Assembly: GCA_003165595.1 (NCBI GenBank)
Contig: PLWQ01000026.1
Coordinates: forward strand, 1 to 60,733
DNA: 60,733 nt
Direction of reading: 5' to 3'
DNA from: Fibrobacterota bacterium
GTDB taxonomy: Bacteria > Fibrobacterota > Chitinivibrionia > Chitinivibrionales > FEN-1185
Below the pieces are notes generated by a model. The model was not told where the DNA came from, searched no databases, and saw nothing but the letters and a program-made list of their open reading frames with translations. Positions 49,994-59,245 of the stretch are shown piece by piece. The position numbers were made by a program, and so were the translations under genes. Position 1 is the stretch's first letter, and every line of letters begins with the position of its first letter.

Positions 49994-50836
49994 TTAATTT
50001 TCCTCCAAAAGCTGGGCGTTTTTGATAAACTCTTTGGTTATTGCTTTCAAATCTTGTGCGGCATCAGAGTAATTGTCATGTTCTAAAATAAATTGCCGAT
50101 CAGACAAAGCATTCTGAACCTCTTGGCGTTGCCTGAACGATGAAGAGAATAGTTGAATATCTAAAGCTTTCGAAAATTTGTCAACGACATCTTTATGCTT
50201 TCTAGCGATAGAAGTCCAATCAAGGTATTTTGTTCTAACAATACCCAATCCCTTCATTTCCGCACCATACGTTTCTTTAAAATCATTGATATCCTTTTGA
50301 AGAAGTGGAATTCCCATGACGCTGAAATAATCCATACCCATTGGAATGAGGTACGCGTCGCTTGAAAGGTACGCTGCTCTAGAGAGAATCGTACTCGTAG
50401 GTGGGCAATCAATCAGGACAAAATCGTAATCTGATTTAATGGATTTAATAAATTTTGAGAGAAGGCGTTCACTTCCGCTTTTTCTTTGATCAATAAAATC
50501 TATGAGCTTAATTGAAGAAGGCAGGATATCCAAGTTGTTTTTGATAGTATGTACATATGTTTTTCTGCGTTTTAAACGAGGCTTGCCAATAACTTTAGGA
50601 ATTGCTAAAGAATCGGGAACTAAAATATCAAAGACAGTTCCTTTTGAGCTGTCGTTTTGAATGTCCTCATACATCGATTCATCCATACAATATTGTGTTA
50701 GATTGAATTGAGGGTCAACATCAACAAGCAACACTCGTTTTGAATGAACAAAAGAGAGGCAATGACCAATATTCGCGGTTAATGTGGTTTTACCCACGCC
50801 GCCTTTCATGTTTGTCACTGCGATTACATGTGACAT
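49994..50836 (-). CDS. ParA/Soj-type ATPase
   Basis: 280 residues with a deviant Walker A KGGVGKTT (about 11-18), VDVDPQFNLTQY, and Walker B FVLIDCPP. This is the ParA/AAA_31 family that partitions DNA or protein complexes, and which also appears in phage-related and defence loci. No parB gene or parS-like array is adjacent; instead two small proteins follow. The ATG at 50834-50836 has AAGGAG upstream. Confidence 0.88.
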   Translation of the reverse strand: MSHVIAVTNMKGGVGKTTLTANIGHCLSFVHSKRVLLVDVDPQFNLTQYCMDESMYEDIQNDSSKGTVFDILVPDSLAIPKVIGKPRLKRRKTYVHTIKNNLDILPSSIKLIDFIDQRKSGSERLLSKFIKSIKSDYDFVLIDCPPTSTILSRAAYLSSDAYLIPMGMDYFSVMGIPLLQKDINDFKETYGAEMKGLGIVRTKYLDWTSIARKHKDVVDKFSKALDIQLFSSSFRQRQEVQNALSDRQFILEHDNYSDAAQDLKAITKEFIKNAQLLEEN

Positions 50837-50926
50837 ATAGCTCCTTCTTTCCAAAAGTTACAAAACTTAATTTCCCGCCGCCTCTTTGTATTAAACGGGG
50901 GTTGTCGTCATCTTTAATATGCTTTT

Positions 50927-51115
50927 TGTCTTCTCGCCGCCGACTATAATTTCATTGTGCTTTACATATTGCAAACAACGTTTCACGCACTGCCGAAGTT
51001 GCCGCATTGCCGACATGACACCGCCCGAGCAAAGCGAGTGGACGGTGACGGAGGCATCAAAGCGGCAATTTGCGGCGGCTCTTTCGCCGCCCGGCATGCG
51101 TGTGTTGTGGGCTGA
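50927..51115. repeat. GC-rich dispersed repeat, copy R8
   Basis: Contains AACGTTTC (variant of AACGTGTG), GCCGACATGACACCG (51009-51023), and the 68-bp block 51041-51108 ending GCATGCGTGTGTTGT, near-identical to R6. It is followed by CCGCCGCCGCTTCTTGTTTTC. The 422-bp gap 50837-51258 holds no gene. Confidence 0.72.
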
Positions 51116-51258
51116 AAATTGGAACGCTACCATGATTTAATGTCTTTCCGCCGCCGCCGCTTCTTGTTTTCTTAGGTCTCTTTATTTTGCAGCGCCCCTC
51201 TTTGTTTTGTTTTCAGCGCCGGAACGGAGGATGAGTGACGGCGCGAAAGACAAGTAAC

Positions 51259-52143
51259 TCAAATGGGATAAATGGCTTCTGCTTTTGCAATTGGAATTGA
51301 ATAATCGTTAGAATGCTTAATAAAACCGATAAGCATATTTACCACTCTGTCTTGATCACGCACGAATAGAATTCGGATTTTGCCATTATCTTTGGCGCTA
51401 TTTCCGGCTCGTAATTCCTTTAAGTTCGCTATTGCTGACCCATGAATTGAATCTACTAATGGTCTACCCATCTCGAATTGGTTTTCTGCGCAACATCGCA
51501 AGTTATTAACAATTTTGTGTTTATCTTCAAGCGCTAAAGCATTAAACCATTCTAACATATCTACCCGGAAAACAATAGTTGAGAATTCATTACGAAGGTT
51601 GATTTCCTGAACAAATGCTCTTAAAATAAGTGCAGAATGGCCACATAAAGAAATGTTGCGAAGCCCGTGCCTCTGCGGTGTTACAGCTCCCGTTGGTTGA
51701 ATAAAAAAAAGAATTTGCGGGCTTACCCATGCTTGAGATGTCGGGAGGCTAAGGAGAATACCGTTTCTAAGAGAAGCTAGTCCAATCAAATCCATACTTC
51801 CATCATACGGCAAATCTGGAATGTAAATCATCGAATTGGTGAGAAATTCAAGTTCATCGTCTGAGAGTTGTTGTAAAAAAGAAGATTTATCTTCCATTTC
51901 AAGTATAGAAACAAGAAGATCAACTTCGTTATTAGCATTAAGATCATTTTTGTAGTTGCGATAGGGATATCCTTCTGCTAAAGGAATCTCCTCTATATTA
52001 TCAACATCGAAATTAAGCATAAGCCGGTCGTCACCTGAATTAAGAAGTAGGGCTTCTCTTATCATCGCAGAAAATAGAAGATAAGCGGCTTGCTGAGAGC
52101 TGGCAGGAACAGAAAGATGGTTAAAAAAGAGCTCGAAATCCAT
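51259..52143 (-). CDS. Protein with C-terminal Gp49/HigB-like toxin domain
   Basis: 294 residues. The last 85 or so resemble the phage Gp49-like/HigB fold (GSAIANLKELRAG; KIRILFVRDQ; LIGFIKHSNDYSIPIAKAEA). The first 200 are unassigned and helical to mixed. It is the last gene of the restriction-like operon and starts 4 bp after the DUF3696 ATPase stop. In that context it could be the effector released or activated by the ATPase; this is inference. Confidence 0.6.
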   Translation of the reverse strand: MDFELFFNHLSVPASSQQAAYLLFSAMIREALLLNSGDDRLMLNFDVDNIEEIPLAEGYPYRNYKNDLNANNEVDLLVSILEMEDKSSFLQQLSDDELEFLTNSMIYIPDLPYDGSMDLIGLASLRNGILLSLPTSQAWVSPQILFFIQPTGAVTPQRHGLRNISLCGHSALILRAFVQEINLRNEFSTIVFRVDMLEWFNALALEDKHKIVNNLRCCAENQFEMGRPLVDSIHGSAIANLKELRAGNSAKDNGKIRILFVRDQDRVVNMLIGFIKHSNDYSIPIAKAEAIYPI

Positions 52144-52147
52144 AAAG

Positions 52148-53194
52148 CTATTTTGCTAGTCTGGATCGGTCTTTAAGGGTTTGATCAAAAAAGCCTTCAG
52201 GCCAAAATGAAAGCTTACCGGTATCATAAATTTCAGGAGATTGTATTACAGAGTGATTATCTTCTAATGAAAAGTAATGAAATGCAATCTGGCTTGGATT
52301 AAGCGTTTTGTCCTGTACAGATAATCGTATGCCGTCGAGAACATGATCACTGTGAGTTTCAATGATAACCTGCAATCCTGCCGCAACTGCTTTTGAAATG
52401 AACTGACCAATTAGAGTTTGACCTTTGGGATGAATATGCGCTTCGGGATTTTCTATCAAGACTATGACGCCGTTATCTTTGAAGGAAGAGTGATCAGACC
52501 AATTGCTCGCCATCCCTAGAAGCAAAACTAAAATTGGCAGGGAGTAGCTTATTCCGAATCCAACATTATTTGGACGAAAACTATTAACTTTGAAATAGGA
52601 TAAATCACTGGAATGGTCAACGTGCTGTATGAGCTTTATATTTGGTGCTATTTCGCCAAGCCAGGCTCTGACATTATATTCAAGAGTTTGTCCTTCTGAT
52701 TTAGGATGCCACATAATTTCCGGTACAATGTCTCTTTCATGTTGTGATAAGAAATCGATTACATATTCACCATGTTCTCCGACATGCATAAGTTTGTCAA
52801 TTGAGGTAAAAGTCGGTAAAAGTGGCCTTGGACCCCATCGTTCTGCGCACAAATAACAAAGCATTGGAAGCAAAGTATTGGTGCCCTCGTCAATCGGCGA
52901 AATAATGTTTTCTTGCTTGAACGCTAGGAAAAACGGGTTTCCGGCATTTTCTAGTGAAACCCCAATTTGTATTTCATCATTGGAATCGGCGTTTTTATTT
53001 CGCAATTCATTAAGAGAACCATATTCATTTATTAAAGGATCTTTTAGTTTCTGCCATTTCCAGAACATACGCAATGACTGTAAAATAGAACTCTTGCCTG
53101 TATTATTTAAGCCTGCTAACAACGTGAGTGGTTTAACCGGTATCGATGTCTTAACAAAGGATTTGAAATTTTGTAGAATTAATTCGGTTAGCAT
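52148..53194 (-). CDS. DUF3696 AAA-family ATPase (OLD/RecF-like)
   Basis: 348 residues with Walker A GLNNTGKSS (about 29-37), signature-region insert, Walker B VIVLIENPEAHIHPKGQ and the late IETHSDHVL motif, as in DUF3696/AAA_21 proteins. These ABC-like ATPases are frequent in defence loci next to DUF262 or nuclease genes. AGGAG precedes the ATG; 9 bp separate it from the DUF262 gene. Confidence 0.87.
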   Translation of the reverse strand: MLTELILQNFKSFVKTSIPVKPLTLLAGLNNTGKSSILQSLRMFWKWQKLKDPLINEYGSLNELRNKNADSNDEIQIGVSLENAGNPFFLAFKQENIISPIDEGTNTLLPMLCYLCAERWGPRPLLPTFTSIDKLMHVGEHGEYVIDFLSQHERDIVPEIMWHPKSEGQTLEYNVRAWLGEIAPNIKLIQHVDHSSDLSYFKVNSFRPNNVGFGISYSLPILVLLLGMASNWSDHSSFKDNGVIVLIENPEAHIHPKGQTLIGQFISKAVAAGLQVIIETHSDHVLDGIRLSVQDKTLNPSQIAFHYFSLEDNHSVIQSPEIYDTGKLSFWPEGFFDQTLKDRSRLAK

Positions 53195-53203
53195 TGGATT
53201 CTC

Positions 53204-54448
53204 CTAAATGACATAGTTAGATAGAAAATTGCCCAATTTGTCATAGCGGTTTTGAACAGCGGTATATTTCCAGCTGTCCCGTGAAATAATATCAATAAAA
53301 CCAGCATCAGACAGCAGAGTACTCTCATATTGATTAAGAAAGGAAACCCTATTCTTCTTTAACAAAGCATGTTGATCAGATGTCAAATCTGAGAGAAGAT
53401 TGCCCCAAACTTCAAATAATGTTTTATTAATTGGTGAACGACGCTGTCCGCCAGCAGACCTTCTGAACGCATGATTAGAAAATATTTCAAAGGAACGTTG
53501 CATTCCGGTAATAAACCGCCGCTTCAAACTAGGAATATCATTATACCTAATCGTAGGATATGGTTTTGTTTTGAATATTTTCAGAAGGTCAGACTGCGAC
53601 GGGTTAGGAAGAACATTCATAATACGCATAGTATCGCTGAGAAATGTATCCATCTCAGAAGCTTTGGAGTAATCTTTGTGTGATCGGAGCGAAAAAGAAA
53701 GAAACCTAAGCACAAGCTCACGCGCGGCCATTCGGCTGTCGTCCACCGAACCTCCTGTAGCAAATTGAAATTGTTGATTATGCGATAGCTCTAAAAGAAT
53801 GTTTGTTGATTGGCCTTGATAAAGGGCATGTCTGATTTCTTGCAGAGTTAATGGCATTCCACCCGTATTAATGCGTTTGAAAATATTCCGTTTTACAACT
53901 TCAGGTGTTCCAGGATTTATGATTGTAAAACGAAATTCCGTTTCCAATATTCTGTTGACTATGTCAGTATCGAGTTCCTTGAAAGTCTTGTTATCGAACT
54001 CGCTGCCCCAAAATTCTAGACTTGCAAGCCTAAAACCACGCCCTCTTTGGCTTTCTTCTCTAGATTTCAAAAAATCCTCACCCAGAATGTAATTCTTTAT
54101 TGTCGTTAATCTTTGCAAGCCATCTACTACGTCCCAATTTCCTTTCTCATCAGCTGCCACATAAAACATCGGTAATGGAATATTCAGCATCATAGATTCA
54201 ATTAGCCTGCTTTTTCTTTCCAAATCCCAAACGACATTCCTCTGAAAAGCTGGAGCTAGACGGATTGATCCCTGAAGGATTCTTCTGATAAGCGTATCCA
54301 TTGGGACAACCTTCGTGTCAATTGAAATCTGCTCAGGATCGAATGGGTCCTGAGGCTCAGATTCACTATCGAGTTCTACACCAGATAGGTGGCCATCAGC
54401 AGTTAAATCTTCATCAACTTCTTTGACAGTTGTTTCATTTTCATTCAT
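53204..54448 (-). CDS. DUF262 (GmrS/ParB-like) protein
   Basis: 414 residues. An acidic N-terminal region (about 1-45) is followed by a DUF262 domain (PAFQRNVVWDLERKSRLIES; DVVDGLQRLTTIKNYI), which has the ParB-like NTPase/DGQR fold found in GmrSD type IV restriction enzymes. No HNH (DUF1524-type) motif was seen in the C-terminal part, so cleavage by this protein alone is doubtful. Start chosen at the ATG at 54446-54448; it follows the methyltransferase stop by 26 bp. Confidence 0.83.
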   Translation of the reverse strand: MNENETTVKEVDEDLTADGHLSGVELDSESEPQDPFDPEQISIDTKVVPMDTLIRRILQGSIRLAPAFQRNVVWDLERKSRLIESMMLNIPLPMFYVAADEKGNWDVVDGLQRLTTIKNYILGEDFLKSREESQRGRGFRLASLEFWGSEFDNKTFKELDTDIVNRILETEFRFTIINPGTPEVVKRNIFKRINTGGMPLTLQEIRHALYQGQSTNILLELSHNQQFQFATGGSVDDSRMAARELVLRFLSFSLRSHKDYSKASEMDTFLSDTMRIMNVLPNPSQSDLLKIFKTKPYPTIRYNDIPSLKRRFITGMQRSFEIFSNHAFRRSAGGQRRSPINKTLFEVWGNLLSDLTSDQHALLKKNRVSFLNQYESTLLSDAGFIDIISRDSWKYTAVQNRYDKLGNFLSNYVI

Positions 54449-54474
54449 GTGAAAGTCTTTCCAAATAGTAGAAA

Positions 54475-56151
54475 TTATTTCCTGCCAATACGCCTTTCTT
54501 TGAGCTTCTGCCAAATATTTCGCAAAGAAAGGACTGTATCTGATTGCAACCCCAACCCATTTATTAAGATTTCATTGTCAACAGAATCTAAAACCGAGCC
54601 AATGCTTCGGTCACGTAATAGATTATCAATATTGTTAGCGTTCAATTTAAGCTTCGCTGGTAGAAAGATTGGAAGTTCCTCAATTTCAGAAGGTTCAAAA
54701 GTTAAAACACCACCTCCATAGCTTCGGCCTAATACTTCAGAGAAAGCAAGTGTCATTGAATTTAGGAATGACACCACAATTGCTGTTGATTGGTGGGCGT
54801 CCTTGAATCGTATTCGGTGTATCGTATCAGTACAAGTCGCCCCGGATGAGTTTAGCACCAATTTAGGATATTCGTGAACTTGTCTAAGGGAAAAAGCATC
54901 TGGTATCCAAACGGAAGGAACAATATACCACGGGTCTCGTATAGAACATTTATAGCCACTTTGATAATTATTTTCTTCACCGAAGGAGATATAGCGTAAG
55001 TCACAATTTGAAAGGTCACCTTTTGACTGTGCTTTGGGGAAGAACAGGAGTGCAGGATAATCTGACAAATAGTTGTTCTCAAGATCTGTTTTGGAAAAAA
55101 ATAGACCTTTAAGATGCGGGCTTCGCGATACTATTGGTAACGAACTTCCGTTAAGCCGCCATTTCGAATATTCAGATTGTCGAAGAATAAAGAAGTCGTT
55201 ACACCCTGTGACGACACCGACATCAACATCAATAAATTTTCCCAGTGGCGTTACTTTGCTGTTTTTCCGCAAACGGTGTAGCAATTCAATTTCGTCAGTA
55301 TTCAAAAAGTACTGCGTCCATTTGTCCTTTGAATGGTTGATAGGCTTGACCTCGAGTTGTTCAATTGAACTATGGTCATATTTTTGCAGATCATCTTGGT
55401 TTTTTAATTCAAGAGTTCTGATGCCAAAATCACGAACATGATTTTTTTCACATAAAAGTAAGACAACTTCTTGCTGAATTTCCGGAAAAACCAGATCTCG
55501 AAAAGTAAGTATAGTAATCCTCCGAAAATGCTGACTGAGAAATTGCCGGGTTTCCGCGGCATATTTAACTTGAAATAGTTCGGCGGGCACAATCATAGCT
55601 AAACGGCCGTCTTTGCTTAAGAGTTGCGTAGATATGACAAGAAATGGCAACCATGAATTTGTGAGTTTGTTAGGCTTAAGGCCTAGTGACTCGAGGATTG
55701 AAAATGCAATAGCACGTTGTTTTGGAGGAAAATTTTGATAGCGAATAAAGGGGGGATTTCCGACAACAGCATCAAACAATTCCAAAGGCGTTGCTTCTTT
55801 AGAAAAGATGCTTGGCACATAATTGTTTTCTTGTACATATTCGAAAAAATCCCCTTGATGTATCATTTCTTCAGAATTGTTAATGCCAATTGTTTTCAGG
55901 TGATCTTCAGCTTTGCGCGCCTCAGATGACGCGTATTCAATGCCTAAAAGGTTCTTAGAAATTGACTTTTTAGATGTCCCTAATTGCAGCATGCGTTTGC
56001 ATGCAAATGACATAAAAACGCCATCACCACAACTTGGCTCAATGACGCGGTCTAATTTTGTTTGTATTGCCCAATTACAGAGGAATTCTGCAATAATCGG
56101 TGGTGTATAATAGCCACCTCGAAGTTTGTTACTTGTTAGTATCGGTTTCAT
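54475..56151 (-). CDS. Eco57I-type adenine-specific DNA methyltransferase
   Basis: 558 residues. The N-terminal methyltransferase has motif I EPSCGDGVFM (about 38-47) and catalytic NPPFIRY (about 135). The C-terminal half (about 290-540) looks like a target-recognition domain of the TaqI/Eco57I type. No nuclease motif is visible. It would methylate adenine N6. With the type IIG enzyme just upstream, it may protect the other strand or a second site. AAGGT precedes the ATG. Confidence 0.85.
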   Translation of the reverse strand: MKPILTSNKLRGGYYTPPIIAEFLCNWAIQTKLDRVIEPSCGDGVFMSFACKRMLQLGTSKKSISKNLLGIEYASSEARKAEDHLKTIGINNSEEMIHQGDFFEYVQENNYVPSIFSKEATPLELFDAVVGNPPFIRYQNFPPKQRAIAFSILESLGLKPNKLTNSWLPFLVISTQLLSKDGRLAMIVPAELFQVKYAAETRQFLSQHFRRITILTFRDLVFPEIQQEVVLLLCEKNHVRDFGIRTLELKNQDDLQKYDHSSIEQLEVKPINHSKDKWTQYFLNTDEIELLHRLRKNSKVTPLGKFIDVDVGVVTGCNDFFILRQSEYSKWRLNGSSLPIVSRSPHLKGLFFSKTDLENNYLSDYPALLFFPKAQSKGDLSNCDLRYISFGEENNYQSGYKCSIRDPWYIVPSVWIPDAFSLRQVHEYPKLVLNSSGATCTDTIHRIRFKDAHQSTAIVVSFLNSMTLAFSEVLGRSYGGGVLTFEPSEIEELPIFLPAKLKLNANNIDNLLRDRSIGSVLDSVDNEILINGLGLQSDTVLSLRNIWQKLKERRIGRK

Positions 56152-56205
56152 AATAATACCTTAATTACCTTTGTCAAATATTAAATATATTTTACTCTTA
56201 AAAAG

Positions 56206-59200
56206 TCAGGACACTTCATCGTCTGGTGTATTGTAGAGTTTATTTAGTTTGTCTGCAAGTTCATTTTTCAAAATATCAAACTGTTTGCCTATCAAATTTG
56301 ACTTATGAGGAGTTCTTTTATTGCTAAGAGACGTTTGTAATGAAATAAGTTTCTTAGTGTTTAAAATAATTTCTTTGTATAATGCTCTTTCTTTTGCATC
56401 TTTCAAATTAGGAATTAGGATTGGAAGATTGGAAACATATTCTTTGCCATGAGAATAATAGCCCCCACGGAATGTGGAGGCCCTTTGCTTCACAGAAGAT
56501 TCAAGCAGAGGATTTGACAGGACTGCTAATAGGTAATGCAATGAGAGCTTGATGCCTTTTTTAATTCTTAAGGCGTAATATGGACCATTACCGCCACCAG
56601 TGAAAAGCACATCCTCATTGTCATAAGTATAGTTTGCCCCTAAAGAAAGCACTGGCCATACCAACTTGGGATCTCCTGTAAACTTAGTGAGACTTTGAGA
56701 ACGGCCAAATTGGTACCACTTGTTCTTCATTCCGCCTTGAATATTGCGTTTACTAAGTTTTACCTTATGAAAAAAGAGATATTTCCAGCAATAGGGGTAT
56801 TTTTTTCGAAAAAGCGATTCAGGAATAAGAACAGCACCGTTATTATTAATTTGGTAGGGGAAAATCATATAAGCATTACAGGATGGCTTTGAGAAGGGAA
56901 TAAATGAGAGATCGTAAATGCAAGGACGAAGTATTGCTTTTTCTATTTGCCATTCCTTTCCGTTTTTTTCAAAATATGCATAGCGCGCTGATTCCTTAAA
57001 TGGTTTGATTATATAAATTGTGTCAGCACTAGTTTGAAGCCCGACGTAAATGTCCGCAATTTCAGAAAGTATTCGGGTTCTAACAGATTGCAAGCCTTGG
57101 ACTAAAGAATTAAATGAAGGATTAACTAAAAGCCATGGTTGTTCAGTTATTGAAGCGATTGGTAGCTTTGTTTGTGTACTTTGAAAATCAATTTGCCACT
57201 TTGCAATGTTATCTACCTTTTCAAAAAAGAAATCGGCACATTCTAATTTATCGAGAATAATAATGCAAGTGTAGGTGGATCGTCCCTCAAATACTTGGCA
57301 AGTGCCAAAATGAATCAACTGATTTAAATATCTATTAGTCGCAATAAGCTTTCGAAGGTTTTCGCCAGCTTTTACAATAGTAAATTTATGAGGTGTGATG
57401 TATCCAAGTCGCCCCTTTTCGTTAAGTAGGGAAAGGGCTCGTTCAATAAAAAGATAGTATTTATCAAAGTTGTCCTTGTGTGCAGTTGTATATGGTGTAC
57501 CGGTGGATTGATAATAAGCAACCTCATTCGGTGAATATTTAACCATGTTCTGGATACGAATATATGGCGGATTGCCAATTATTGCATCAAACCCTCCATT
57601 TGCGAAAATATTATCAAAATCTATTTTCCAGTCTAATGGATTTACAAACTCGAATTCATCTGAATTAAGAAGAGATTTTTTCCTAAATTTAAAAAAACCG
57701 CCATCTATAAGACTGTTGCCACATTTAATGTTATTGAATAAATTTGGCAATACCTTACTTTTTTGAGTAAGAATAAATGACTCAATGGAATCGGCTGTTT
57801 CATTTTCGAGAAGTTTTATATACAAATTGAATGAGGATACTTCTACCGCGCTAGGATCAATATCTACGCCAAAAACATTATTTGCTAATATGCGACGCTT
57901 TTCACTGAGTGAAAGATGTCTTTCTTTATCGGTTGCTATATAAAAATGATCATCCATCCCGTGTTGGAAATAATAATTGATATGCCAATTAATAAGATAG
58001 TCAAAGAGGGTGATAAGAAACGTCCCGGAACCGCAGCAAATATCGGCAAAACGCATTTTTGAGATTTGTTCAGGTGTTTTTCCTTCGAGTAACGGTTTTA
58101 AGATTCGATCAACTATTTCATAAACTATATAATCAGGTGTAGGAACAATGCCGTTTGTTTCAACAACATCGGGTTTTTCAATTATCTGAACACGCTTATT
58201 TGAAACTCTAAGTTTTTGACCAAGAAAAATTTCATAAATCCGGCTTAAAATTGATGAGTCAAGGACACTGAAGTTATAAGGACTATCTGGATAATAAAGA
58301 TCTTTAAAAACATCTAAAAGAAAAGTTGATTCTAATTCGATAGTATCAGTTAGTTTATCTTCAACAAAATCAAAAAGACCGGAATTATAGCGTTTTTCTG
58401 CCTTGTGGAATAATTCCTTGAGGTCTGTATATGAACCTATCCGTTTGAGTTGTTCGTAAATTTCTTGTGTGCGATCTTCACAAATACGCAAGAACATTAT
58501 TCGGTTTAAAATCTTTTGTACCACGTAATTTAATTCATTATCTTTAAGCTTTGATTGGGCTTTGATAATCGCTTGACCCAAGCTAAAACGCCACTTTTCT
58601 ATTTGCTTAAGAAAATACTCATCAAATGGAAGATGTTCTACTTTGCTTAGGTCTTTGCAAAGAGAATCGAGACTACCTTCATTCATGCCTTGCTTCGAAA
58701 GAAAATTAAATAGCTCATCAAAATTAGTTAAGTATTCTTGGTAATTAAATGACTTAATTCGAGCCTTGAACGGTTCATCGCCCGGCGTTGGAGGTATTCC
58801 GCAATCGTAGAATACAAGGTTGGTAAAATTTATAAGAATCGAACACTTTAGTTCGGCATTCCAACCGTATCGGCGCAGCTGAAAGGCTGGTTGTTTATTT
58901 TTTAAAATATCAACCGAAGGTTTCTTAACCTCAATAAAACATTTGCGACGACCTGCGGTTCTTAATGCGTAATCAGGATTTTTTCGTAAAAGTTCATCTT
59001 CTTCTTCAACGTCTACAGCAGGCTCTTGTACAACTTCCCGCAGATGGGGTGGTAAATTTTGGTAATTTTCAACGTCCCACCCAAGTGCAGCAAGGAATGG
59101 ATTGATAAAATCAATGCGTAATTGTGCTTCCTTATATTTTGAAGATTGGAAATAGGAAAACTGCTTTAAATAGGAATCCACTAAACGAGTAATTTCTGCT

Positions 59201-59220
59201 TTTGCAGCTGTTTTATCCAT
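56206..59220 (-). CDS. Type IIG restriction-modification enzyme (Eco57I-like)
   Basis: 1004 residues. The N-terminal PD-(D/E)XK nuclease has D83 and E97-x-K99 (NPDYALR; FIEVKKP). A helical connector follows, then an N6-adenine methyltransferase with motif I FADICCGSGTFL (about 400) and NPPYIRIQ (about 555). The C-terminal TaqI-like specificity domain spans about 720-960. One chain therefore recognises, cuts and methylates DNA. The gene lies 25 bp downstream of the ImmA/IrrE gene. Confidence 0.88.
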   Translation of the reverse strand: MDKTAAKAEITRLVDSYLKQFSYFQSSKYKEAQLRIDFINPFLAALGWDVENYQNLPPHLREVVQEPAVDVEEEDELLRKNPDYALRTAGRRKCFIEVKKPSVDILKNKQPAFQLRRYGWNAELKCSILINFTNLVFYDCGIPPTPGDEPFKARIKSFNYQEYLTNFDELFNFLSKQGMNEGSLDSLCKDLSKVEHLPFDEYFLKQIEKWRFSLGQAIIKAQSKLKDNELNYVVQKILNRIMFLRICEDRTQEIYEQLKRIGSYTDLKELFHKAEKRYNSGLFDFVEDKLTDTIELESTFLLDVFKDLYYPDSPYNFSVLDSSILSRIYEIFLGQKLRVSNKRVQIIEKPDVVETNGIVPTPDYIVYEIVDRILKPLLEGKTPEQISKMRFADICCGSGTFLITLFDYLINWHINYYFQHGMDDHFYIATDKERHLSLSEKRRILANNVFGVDIDPSAVEVSSFNLYIKLLENETADSIESFILTQKSKVLPNLFNNIKCGNSLIDGGFFKFRKKSLLNSDEFEFVNPLDWKIDFDNIFANGGFDAIIGNPPYIRIQNMVKYSPNEVAYYQSTGTPYTTAHKDNFDKYYLFIERALSLLNEKGRLGYITPHKFTIVKAGENLRKLIATNRYLNQLIHFGTCQVFEGRSTYTCIIILDKLECADFFFEKVDNIAKWQIDFQSTQTKLPIASITEQPWLLVNPSFNSLVQGLQSVRTRILSEIADIYVGLQTSADTIYIIKPFKESARYAYFEKNGKEWQIEKAILRPCIYDLSFIPFSKPSCNAYMIFPYQINNNGAVLIPESLFRKKYPYCWKYLFFHKVKLSKRNIQGGMKNKWYQFGRSQSLTKFTGDPKLVWPVLSLGANYTYDNEDVLFTGGGNGPYYALRIKKGIKLSLHYLLAVLSNPLLESSVKQRASTFRGGYYSHGKEYVSNLPILIPNLKDAKERALYKEIILNTKKLISLQTSLSNKRTPHKSNLIGKQFDILKNELADKLNKLYNTPDDEVS

Positions 59221-59245
59221 TTTTATACTTTCTCTATGCTTTGTC

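Noticed and set aside
48803-50836. Plasmid partition locus
   Set aside because: A ParA gene alone is not enough; no ParB, no parS-like iterons and no replication gene are seen.
36133-51115. CRISPR array
   Set aside because: Repeats are 100-230 bp, kilobases apart and diverged; no short direct repeats with uniform spacers and no cas genes.
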